Assembly (NCBI GenBank): GCA_023429845.1 | Contig: JAEZCY010000032.1 | Span: forward strand, 1-7,412 | Origin: Acidobacteriota bacterium | GTDB lineage: Bacteria; Acidobacteriota; Vicinamibacteria; Vicinamibacterales; Vicinamibacteraceae | Length of the DNA stretch: 7,412 nt | Reading direction: 5' to 3' | Shown here: positions 1-5,685 of the stretch, piece after piece | How the letters are laid out: the number at the start of each line of letters is the position of its first letter | Numbering within the stretch: position 1 is the stretch's first letter | Program-made: the position numbers and the translations under genes | Notes under the pieces: generated by a model | What the model was told of the DNA's origin: nothing | What the model saw: the letters and a program-made list of their open reading frames with translations, nothing else | Database searches by the model: none

Positions 1-237
1 CGTCTTGACCTCGTAGCGGCCGACACGCAGCGTGAAGAACTCGTACGCGCCACTGTCGTTGGTGACGGTGGACTGCGTCACCCCGGTGTCGACGTTGCGC
101 AGCGTCACGGTGACGCCCGGCAGCACGCCTCCGCTTCGGTCCTGGACGGTTCCGGTGATTGAACCGGTTTCGAATTGCGCGTGCGCGGCGGTCGCGCAGA
201 GCAGGACGAGAACCCATGCGAGGATGGGTCGTGGCAT
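1..237 (-). CDS. TonB-dependent receptor, N-terminal fragment with carboxypeptidase-regulatory-like domain (partial)
   Basis: Only the first 79 residues are in the window; the gene continues past the left edge. The reading begins MPRPILAWVLVLLCATAAHA, a standard Sec signal peptide with cleavage expected after AHA, followed by QFETGSITGTVQDRSGG and a VLPGVTVTLRN stretch ending in SGAYEFFTLRVGRYEVK. This GxVxDxSGGVLPGVxVxxxN...G.Y.F..L..G.Y.V pattern is the carboxypeptidase-regulatory-like beta-sandwich found at the N-terminus of many Acidobacteriota TonB-dependent receptors, which import large ligands through the outer membrane. The start is chosen at 237 because the AAAGGA at 252-247 lies 9 nt upstream; a second ATG at 243 would be only 3 nt from it and would add two residues (MT). 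The barrel and plug are not visible, so a different secreted protein with the same domain cannot be excluded. Confidence 0.8.
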   Translation of the reverse strand, partial: MPRPILAWVLVLLCATAAHAQFETGSITGTVQDRSGGVLPGVTVTLRNVDTGVTQSTVTNDSGAYEFFTLRVGRYEVKT

Positions 238-284
238 GGTCATGATTCCTTTCGAAGGTGACCTGGCTCGGGTGGTTGGCTTCA

Positions 285-311
285 ATACTATGAAAACCGA
301 CCGGACTGCAA
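285..311 (-). promoter_or_regulatory. Possible promoter for the TonB-dependent receptor gene
   Basis: On the minus strand TTGCAG (311-306) and TAGTAT (290-285) resemble -35 and -10 boxes. The spacer is only 15 nt, shorter than the ideal 17, so this is a weak call. It would give a 5' leader of roughly 40 nt ending at the AAAGGA ribosome binding site. The AT-rich TTTTCATAGTAT patch stands out in an otherwise GC-rich gap. Confidence 0.25.
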
Positions 312-425
312 CGCCTTCGACGGGCTCGGGTTGTCGATGGGGTCGTCGAGCGATAGTGACGTGGCCGTCGGCAGTCTATGGAGGCGCCGTCAACGCGGCG
401 TGACGATGGTATGACCACGAAGTAA

Positions 426-435
426 CGAGCGCTCG
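426..435. promoter_or_regulatory. 10-bp perfect palindrome upstream of the phosphorylase gene
   Basis: CGAGCGCTCG is a perfect palindrome centred about 46 nt before the GTG start at 477. The half-site CGAGCG also occurs at 347-352 in the same intergenic region, and the same hexamer pair forms an inverted repeat at 5605-5624. It could be an operator, but GC-rich palindromes of this length arise by chance, and no regulator gene is in the window. The rest of 244-476 holds no credible gene and no convincing plus-strand promoter. Confidence 0.2.
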
Positions 436-476
436 GCGACGGGCACCGGGCGGACGCACAGAACGGGGGAGACGAC

Positions 477-2357
477 GTGACGCACGTGGCAGGGGCAGCG
501 GGTGAGACGCGACAGGGCGAGGCGGTGACACGGGGCCAGTTGGCACACCTGCCCGAACCCGACTACGCCCGTCCGCTGCTGGAGGTTACCGGAGAGCAGC
601 GCGCCCGGTTGTTCGAGTTCCTCACGGTCATGTACGGGGCCGAGCTCGCCGAGCAGCACTATCCCGAACTGGAACGGCTGATGCGTGTCTACCACGCGCA
701 CAAGCCGGCGGCGCTGATCGCGCTCGACGAGACGTTCGTGCCGGCCGAGCGCTTCACGGAACGCGACGTCGTGCTGATCACGTACGGCGACCTGCTCACC
801 ACCCCCGGCAAGCCGCCCCTGAAGGTGCTGAGCGGATTCCTCCGTCGCTTCATGAAAGGCGCCTTCAACACCGTCCACATCCTGCCCTTCTTCCCGTACT
901 CCTCGGATCGGGGTTTCTCGATCATCGACTACGAGGAAGTGGACCCGCAGGTCGGGACCTGGGACGACATCGCCGACATGTCCGGGGAGTTCCGGCTCAT
1001 GTTCGACGGAGTGTTCAACCACGCGTCGAGCAAGAGCCGCTGGTTCCAGCGCTTCCTCAACGGACGCCCCGGGTATACCGATTTCTTCGTCGCCTTCTCG
1101 ACGCGCGACGCCATCTCGGCGGACTACCTCCGCCTGATCCTGCGTCCGCGTACGTCGGACCTGCTGACGCCGTTCCGGACCATCAACGGCACACGCTACG
1201 TCTGGACGACGTTCAGTCCCGACCAGGTGGATCTGAACTTCCGGAACCCGCTCGTCCTGCTGCGTGTCGTCGAGATCCTGCTGCACTACGTGCGCCGCGG
1301 GGCCACGATCGTCCGCCTCGATGCGGTCACCTACATCTGGCGCGAGCTCGGCACCAGCTGTGCGCACCTGCGCCAGACGCACGCCCTGGTGCAACTGTTC
1401 CGCGCCATCCTCGACGTCGTGGCACCGCGGGTCGCGCTGATCACCGAGACCAACGTCCCTCATGCCGATAACATCAGCTACTTCGGCGACGGCACCAACG
1501 AAGCGCAGATGGTGTACAACTTCGCGCTGCCGCCGCTGGTGCTGCACACGTTCCATTCCGGCTCGTGCGAGACGCTGGCCCGTTGGGCCCGCACGCTCAC
1601 GCCGATCTCCGAGACGGCGACCTACTTCAATTTCCTGTCGTCGCACGACGGCGTGGGCCTGCTCGGTGCGCGCGGCATCCTGACCGAGGACGAGATCGAC
1701 GCGCTCGTGGAGCGCGCCGTTGCACATGGCGGGTACGTGTCGTACCGATCGAATGGCGACGGCACCGAGAGCCCGTACGAGCTGAACATCACGTGGTACA
1801 GCGCGCTCAACCGCGAGGGCAGCGGCGAGACCCAGCGTCTGCAGGTGTCACGCTTCCTCGCGGCCCGCGCCATCGCACTCGCGCTGCGGGGCGTCCCCGG
1901 CCAGTATCTGCCGACGTTGTTCGGCTCGAAGAACGACACCGAAGCCGTACTCAAGGGCGCCGAGAAGCGCAGCATCAACCGCCGCACCTACGACGAGGCC
2001 GCGTTGATGCGCATGCTCGACGATCGGGAATGCTGGGTGTCACAGGTGGCGCGCGGCATGCGACGGCTGATCAGGCGGCGCACCGAGCAGCCAGCCTTCC
2101 ATCCCAACGCGTCGCAGGCGGTGCTCGACGTCGGCCCGAGCGTGCTCGCGCTCTACCGCGAGCGGCCCGACGTGCAGCGTCTGCTCGCACTGACCAACGT
2201 CACGGCGAGCGAGACGCGGGTGCGTGTGCCCATCGGCGAGATCGGTGGGGCGCCGCTCTGGCGCGACGTGCTGTCGCCCGCCCGCTACCAGGCCAGCGGT
2301 GGAGTCCTGTCGGTGGTGCTGCCGCCGTATGGCGTCGCCTGGCTGTCGGCCGATTAG
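477..2357 (+). CDS. GH13 subfamily 18 glycoside phosphorylase, probably glucosylglycerate phosphorylase (YcjM type)
   Basis: Predicted cytoplasmic enzyme of 626 residues that would split an alpha-glucoside with phosphate to give alpha-glucose 1-phosphate by a double-displacement mechanism. The four GH13 regions are visible: FDGVFNH (176-182), RLDA with nucleophile Asp282, ITET with acid/base Glu324, and SSHD with transition-state stabiliser Asp391. No signal peptide or membrane segment is seen. The blocks WRELGTSC (288-295), QTH (300-302), ETNVPHADNISYFG (324-337), NEAQMVYNFALPPL (341-354) and SPYELNI (432-438) recall the YcjM/glucosylglycerate phosphorylase clade; sucrose phosphorylases have EVH where this has ETN. 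GTG 477 is favoured by GGGGGAG at 465-471, 5 nt upstream. The protein is about 60 residues longer than E. coli YcjM, partly an N-terminal tail. Databases often label such proteins sucrose phosphorylase; the substrate assignment is inference, the family is secure. Confidence 0.9.
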   Translation: MTHVAGAAGETRQGEAVTRGQLAHLPEPDYARPLLEVTGEQRARLFEFLTVMYGAELAEQHYPELERLMRVYHAHKPAALIALDETFVPAERFTERDVVLITYGDLLTTPGKPPLKVLSGFLRRFMKGAFNTVHILPFFPYSSDRGFSIIDYEEVDPQVGTWDDIADMSGEFRLMFDGVFNHASSKSRWFQRFLNGRPGYTDFFVAFSTRDAISADYLRLILRPRTSDLLTPFRTINGTRYVWTTFSPDQVDLNFRNPLVLLRVVEILLHYVRRGATIVRLDAVTYIWRELGTSCAHLRQTHALVQLFRAILDVVAPRVALITETNVPHADNISYFGDGTNEAQMVYNFALPPLVLHTFHSGSCETLARWARTLTPISETATYFNFLSSHDGVGLLGARGILTEDEIDALVERAVAHGGYVSYRSNGDGTESPYELNITWYSALNREGSGETQRLQVSRFLAARAIALALRGVPGQYLPTLFGSKNDTEAVLKGAEKRSINRRTYDEAALMRMLDDRECWVSQVARGMRRLIRRRTEQPAFHPNASQAVLDVGPSVLALYRERPDVQRLLALTNVTASETRVRVPIGEIGGAPLWRDVLSPARYQASGGVLSVVLPPYGVAWLSAD

Positions 2358-2359
2358 GA
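2356..2359 (+). promoter_or_regulatory. Ribosome binding site overlapping the upstream stop codon
   Basis: AGGA begins inside the TAG stop (2355-2357) of the phosphorylase gene and sits 8 nt before ATG 2368. It decides the start of the small secreted protein and implies that ribosomes ending the first gene can reinitiate on the second (translational coupling). Confidence 0.6.
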
Positions 2360-2367
2360 TCGACGTG

Positions 2368-2886
2368 ATGGCGCGCGCACTCGTCTTCCTCATGCTCGTC
2401 GCCGGCGGTGTGGCCGAGGCGCAGCCGCGCACCCCCGCCTTTCTCGACGATCGCTCATCGCCGGCGCGACTCGAAACGCGTCACCTCGAGGCGGCCATCG
2501 ACGGGCCCGTGCGTCTGTCGCCGGACGGCCGCGTCGTCGTCACCGTGCTCGTCACGCCGAAGCCGAAGATGCACGTGTACGCCGCCGACGTCGCGGGCTA
2601 CGTGCCGTTCACGCTGGAGGTGGAGCGACAGCCCGGCGTGAAGGCTGGAAGAGTCACCTACCCGCAGGCGGAGACGTACGTGTTTCCGCCGACGGGCGAG
2701 TCGTCACGGGTGTACATCGCGCCGTTCCGCGTGACCCAGACGCTGACGATTGGACAGCCGATGCGGACCGCGATAGCCGCCGGCCAGGACGCCAGGGGTG
2801 TCGTGACGATCCGCTATCAGGCGTGCGACGACACCGTGTGCTACCGCCCGACGAGTGGAACGCTCACCTTCGATTTCGTGAAGTAG
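2368..2886 (+). CDS. Secreted DsbD N-terminal-domain (DsbD-alpha) protein, stand-alone
   Basis: A 172-residue protein. Residues 1-18 (MARALVFLMLVAGGVAEA) form a Sec signal peptide ending in AEA before Gln19, so the product is expected in the periplasm. The remainder is beta-rich and ends in RYQACDDTVCYRP, the signature of the DsbD N-terminal immunoglobulin-like domain, with the redox cysteine pair at Cys153 and Cys158. In DsbD this domain takes electrons from the membrane domain and passes them to periplasmic partners. Here there is no membrane domain and no thioredoxin domain (full DsbD is about 565 residues), so the protein must draw electrons from another protein or do something else. The cysteines are separated by four residues rather than five as in E. 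coli DsbD. The start codon follows the phosphorylase stop by 10 nt and is probably coupled to it. An earlier in-frame ATG at 2224 lies inside the phosphorylase and is disfavoured. Confidence 0.85.
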   Translation: MARALVFLMLVAGGVAEAQPRTPAFLDDRSSPARLETRHLEAAIDGPVRLSPDGRVVVTVLVTPKPKMHVYAADVAGYVPFTLEVERQPGVKAGRVTYPQAETYVFPPTGESSRVYIAPFRVTQTLTIGQPMRTAIAAGQDARGVVTIRYQACDDTVCYRPTSGTLTFDFVK

Positions 2887-2950
2887 AGGCGCCGGGGCCG
2901 TTGTTCGCGCGTCGGGCAGGGCTTGATGCCTACGTATTGGAACGAGACGA

Positions 2951-3033
2951 AATGCGGGAATGCGGGAATGCGGGAATGTCGACGGCAGGGTCGTAGGGGG
3001 GAATGCGGGAATGCGGGGAATGCGGGAATGCGG
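2951..3033. repeat. Two short arrays of an 8-bp tandem repeat (AATGCGGG)
   Basis: Three perfect AATGCGGG units plus AATG fill 2951-2978, and four units (the second with one extra G, the fourth incomplete) fill 3002-3033, split by a 23-bp unrelated spacer. On the other strand this reads as repeated CGCATTCC. The arrays sit in the 165-bp gap between the converging 3' ends of the DsbD-alpha gene and the molybdopterin oxidoreductase gene. No hairpin followed by a T-run is seen, so this is not an obvious intrinsic terminator. It looks like a simple sequence repeat arising by slippage. Confidence 0.85.
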
Positions 3034-3051
3034 ACACGTTCCGGGCCGTGA

Positions 3052-5124
3052 TCAGTGCACGTCGCGCGGGGCGGCGGGCACGTAGACGCTGATCTCCGCG
3101 GTGCCGAAGGTCGCGCCGACGATGCGCGCCACCTCGACGCGGGCGTCGTTGAAGCAGGCGCCTCCGGAGTGCCGCTCCAGCGTGGCCGGCGCCAGAGCGG
3201 TGGCGGTGAGGCCGTTCATCGTGCTCTGACGCCACAACCCCTTCGGCAGGCTGACCACGCCACGGGCGATGTTCGGTGTGATCTGCGCGATGCAGTGCAC
3301 GTCGCCGAGCGCGTTGAACACGCGTACCGGATCCCCATCGGTGATGGTGCGCTCTTCCGCGTCGGCCGGGTGCAACTGCAGCCGCGCGACGTTACGTCGC
3401 AGCTGGCCGAACGTCGAGCTGACCGTCTTCTCGCTGGCCGGCGAGATCAGCGCCAACGGGTACGCGGCCGTTGCCGGATCGGTCTCGAAGCTGTAGAGCT
3501 CACCGCTCTGAGCCAGCGACGCGGGGTAGAGGTGGATTCTGGCGTCCGACGTGCGCGGGCGCACGTCCACCATCTGCACGGGGCGCGCGCCGTCCGGCGG
3601 CACCGCGGCGCGCTGTTCCATCAGCGCGGTGGCCGTGTCGGGCGGCAACCCGGCCGACACCCTCAGCAGCGCGTCGGTTTCGTCCTCGAACTCACCCAGG
3701 CCGAGACGGGAGGCGAGTTCACTGAACACCTCGACGTTCGGACGCGCCTCGCCGACCGGCTCGATCACCGGCTTCACGAGCTGCAGCGCATAGTTGCCGT
3801 ACCCGCGCGCCACGTCGTAGTGCTCGAGGAACGTCGTCGCGGGCAGGATGACGTCAGCGAAGCGTGACGTGTCGGTGCGCACCTGATCGAACACCACGGT
3901 GAACAGATCCTCGCGCTCGAGCCCCTGGAGGATGCGGTTCTGGTCCGGCGACGTGACGAGGGCGTTGCTGTTGTAGACGAACAGCACCTTCACCGGCGGA
4001 CTCGTCTCACCCGCGAGCACCTCGCCGAGCCGGTTCATGTTGATCACGCGCGTCCCGGTCTCGGGCGTCCGTCGCCAGCGCTCGGCATCGATCGCCCACG
4101 CGCCGCTGTTGCTCATCGTGTAGCCGCCGCCCCGTACGCCGAACGCGTTGACGAGAGCCGGCAGCGCCAGGATGGCCATCACGGCTTCGGTGCCGTTGCG
4201 GTTGCGCTCGAGGCCCCAGCCGCAGCGAACGACCGACGGGCGCGTGTTCCCGTACAGCTCGACGAATCGCAGGATCGCCTCGCTCGGCAGGCCGGTGATG
4301 ACGCTGACGCGGTCGAGCGTCCACGGCTCGGTACGGGCGCGGAACTCGTCGACGCCCGACGCGTGCGCCGCCAGGAACGCCTCGTCCACCAGGTCGCGGT
4401 CGAACAGTTCACGGGCCATGCCGAGCGCGAGGACGAGGTCGGTGCCCGGCCGCACCGGCAGGTGCAGGTCGGCCTGTCGCGCCAGCGACGTCGCGCGCGG
4501 ATCGACGACCACGAGCGTGGCGCCTGCCTCTCTGGCCTGCTTGAGGAACGGCACGAGATGGATGCCCGACGCGGACGGGTTCGCACCCCAGACGACGATC
4601 AGGCGCGCGTCCGCGTAGTCTTCGTACGCCACGCCCGGCATCCTGCCGTACATCGACTGCGCGGCCAGGGTGGTGGGGGCGGCGCAGACGGTACGCGCCA
4701 GTCGCGACGCGCCGAGCCCCCGCCACAGCTCCGCGTCGGTCGTCAGATGAGTGACCAGACCGTTGGACCCGCCGTATGAGTAGGGAAGGATCGATTCGCC
4801 CCCGAACTCGTCCCGTGCCGTGCGCATGCGCTCCGCGACGAGGGCCATGGCCTCTTCCCAGGTCGCGCGACGGAACCTGCCGAGGCCTTTCGCGCCGTCG
4901 CGGATCTCGGGATGGAGCAGGCGATGCTCGCCGTAGAGGTGATCGGTGAACCGCCGTACCTTGCCGCAGATGAACCCGCCGGTCGTATTGCTCGCCGGGC
5001 CGGCGTCGATCTTGACGACGCGACCCTGCTCCACTGTCACTTGCAGGCTGCAGCAGTCCGGGCAGTCGAGTGGGCAGGCCGTCTGCACCACGCTGGAGCT
5101 TCGTCGTCTGGGTGTGGGCGACAC
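3052..5124 (-). CDS. Molybdopterin-dependent oxidoreductase, DMSO reductase superfamily (formate dehydrogenase-like)
   Basis: From the chosen start the protein has 690 residues. A [4Fe-4S] motif of C-x3-C-x3-C-x27-C (Cys17, 21, 25, 53) opens the chain, followed by the bis-MGD domain (about 75-430: RTVCAAPT at 144-151, VVWGANPSASG at 177-187, DVILPATTFLEH near 424-435) and the C-terminal dinucleotide-binding domain (about 555-673). RTVC aligns with the ARVU segment of E. coli formate dehydrogenase H, making Cys147 the likely Mo or W ligand. The following His of formate dehydrogenases is Ala here, so formate is not a safe substrate. There is no hydrophobic signal after the Arg-rich N-terminus, so it should be cytoplasmic. 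No electron-transfer subunit is in the window. The start is uncertain: GTG 5124 follows a promoter-like extended -10; TTG 5190 overlaps the upstream stop as TTGA (712 residues); GTG 5091 or 5088 would leave only a few residues before the first Cys. None has a good ribosome binding site. Confidence 0.88.
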   Translation of the reverse strand: MSPTPRRRSSSVVQTACPLDCPDCCSLQVTVEQGRVVKIDAGPASNTTGGFICGKVRRFTDHLYGEHRLLHPEIRDGAKGLGRFRRATWEEAMALVAERMRTARDEFGGESILPYSYGGSNGLVTHLTTDAELWRGLGASRLARTVCAAPTTLAAQSMYGRMPGVAYEDYADARLIVVWGANPSASGIHLVPFLKQAREAGATLVVVDPRATSLARQADLHLPVRPGTDLVLALGMARELFDRDLVDEAFLAAHASGVDEFRARTEPWTLDRVSVITGLPSEAILRFVELYGNTRPSVVRCGWGLERNRNGTEAVMAILALPALVNAFGVRGGGYTMSNSGAWAIDAERWRRTPETGTRVINMNRLGEVLAGETSPPVKVLFVYNSNALVTSPDQNRILQGLEREDLFTVVFDQVRTDTSRFADVILPATTFLEHYDVARGYGNYALQLVKPVIEPVGEARPNVEVFSELASRLGLGEFEDETDALLRVSAGLPPDTATALMEQRAAVPPDGARPVQMVDVRPRTSDARIHLYPASLAQSGELYSFETDPATAAYPLALISPASEKTVSSTFGQLRRNVARLQLHPADAEERTITDGDPVRVFNALGDVHCIAQITPNIARGVVSLPKGLWRQSTMNGLTATALAPATLERHSGGACFNDARVEVARIVGATFGTAEISVYVPAAPRDVH

Positions 5125-5131
5125 TGCCCGT

Positions 5132-5140
5132 ATTCTGGCA
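5132..5140 (-). promoter_or_regulatory. Extended -10 promoter element, possibly giving a leaderless oxidoreductase mRNA
   Basis: On the minus strand TGC (5140-5138) directly precedes CAGAAT (5137-5132), an extended -10 arrangement. Seven nucleotides (ACGGGCA) separate it from GTG 5124, so transcription would be expected to begin at or next to the start codon. No good -35 box is visible 17 nt upstream, which is tolerated with extended -10 promoters. Confidence 0.4.
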
Positions 5141-5186
5141 CACGCCTCCAGTCCAGCCGCCGTGTGCGCCGGGCCGGACGGGACCG

Positions 5187-5552
5187 TCAACGGCGTGAGC
5201 GGGCTGTTCGCCGTGTACGCATCGCGCCCCAGGCCAGCGCCGCCCCGACCAACGCGATCGTGCCCGGTTCCGGCACCGCACTCGGCTGGAGAGCGGGTGC
5301 GGCAAGCGACGCCACATCCAGGGTGGCGAACATCGTGAGTGGCTGCTCGTCCTCGGGCGTGAAGCGCCGCAGGCCGGAGCCTGCCGGCGCGACCGGCGAC
5401 GCGTCGAACAGGGCGGTGAGCTCCTCGATCGACAGGTACTTGCCTCGGTCGGGCGTGACGTCCGTCTGCACGCTTCCTGCACTCGGGTCGTCGTAGATCG
5501 GGACGTACGCCGACAGCGGCGCGGGAGCGTCCGACAGAGCGATGGCGGCCAT
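5187..5552 (-). CDS. Small PEP-CTERM sorting-domain protein of unknown function
   Basis: A 121-residue protein starting MAAIALSDAPAPLSAY. The C-terminus carries a clear PEP-CTERM tag: VPEPG at 93-97, a hydrophobic helix (TIALVGAALAWGAM, 98-111) and a basic tail (RTRRTARSRR). In known systems this tag is recognised by exosortase, which processes the protein in the inner membrane of bacteria that make exopolysaccharide. The N-terminus shows no convincing Sec signal peptide, which is unusual for the class. The start is well supported: GAGGAG at 5563-5558 lies 5 nt from ATG 5552. The body (about 12-90) is acidic, with KYLSIEELTALFD at 38-50, and resembles nothing I recognise. The molybdopterin oxidoreductase lies just downstream on the same strand; its alternative TTG start overlaps this stop codon. 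No exosortase gene is in the window. Confidence 0.75.
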   Translation of the reverse strand: MAAIALSDAPAPLSAYVPIYDDPSAGSVQTDVTPDRGKYLSIEELTALFDASPVAPAGSGLRRFTPEDEQPLTMFATLDVASLAAPALQPSAVPEPGTIALVGAALAWGAMRTRRTARSRR

Positions 5553-5557
5553 GACGA

Positions 5558-5563
5558 CTCCTC
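5558..5563 (-). promoter_or_regulatory. Strong ribosome binding site of the PEP-CTERM gene
   Basis: GAGGAG on the minus strand, 5 nt before ATG 5552. It fixes the start and rules out the longer open frame extending towards 6026, and so also shows that the missing signal peptide is not due to a wrongly chosen start. Confidence 0.7.
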
Positions 5564-5604
5564 TCCCGGCAGCGGGACGGGTGCAGATCGCGGTGGTGCG
5601 TGAT

Positions 5605-5624
5605 CGAGCGGCGATTGTCGCTCG
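5605..5624. promoter_or_regulatory. Inverted repeat in the divergent intergenic region
   Basis: CGAGCG (5605-5610) and CGCTCG (5619-5624) form a perfect 6-bp inverted repeat with an 8-bp spacer. It lies between the divergent PEP-CTERM gene (start 5552) and amidohydrolase gene (start 5686), where an operator for either could sit. The hexamers are common in GC-rich DNA, so this is weak evidence. Confidence 0.25.
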
Positions 5625-5671
5625 GCTCCGGCCGACGGGGTGGTGCTTTCGCGTTCTCCGACGCCGGTGAC

Positions 5672-5677
5672 TATGCT
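5672..5677 (+). promoter_or_regulatory. Possible -10 box for a leaderless amidohydrolase mRNA
   Basis: TATGCT ends 8 nt before ATG 5686, so a transcript would begin at or beside the start codon. There is no ribosome binding site in the preceding 12 nt; the nearest purine stretch, GGTGA at 5666-5670, is 15 nt away. A -35 box is not clear (TTTCGC at 5647-5652 is 19 nt upstream). Confidence 0.35.
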
Positions 5678-5685
5678 GGCAACGC

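Noticed and set aside
385..400. CGCCG-TCAACG-CGGCG hairpin as a terminator or riboswitch
   Set aside because: A 5-bp GC stem without a T-run, well within chance in this base composition, and not placed at a gene end.
32..403. Plus-strand open frame of 123 codons over the receptor start and intergenic region
   Set aside because: Antisense to a clear signal peptide and carboxypeptidase-regulatory domain, with no ribosome binding site.
390..1727. Long minus-strand open frame (445 codons) opposite the phosphorylase gene
   Set aside because: It lies antisense to a gene with all GH13 motifs, has the Arg/Val/Asp/His-rich composition typical of GC-rich shadow frames, and shows no domain or ribosome binding site.
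1565..2368. Plus-strand open frame of 267 codons inside the phosphorylase gene
   Set aside because: A shifted frame of a conserved gene with no recognisable domain and an Arg/Ala-rich composition.
2951..3033. CRISPR array
   Set aside because: The repeat unit is 8 bp and directly tandem, with only one non-repeat interval of 23 bp; CRISPR repeats are longer and alternate with unique spacers.
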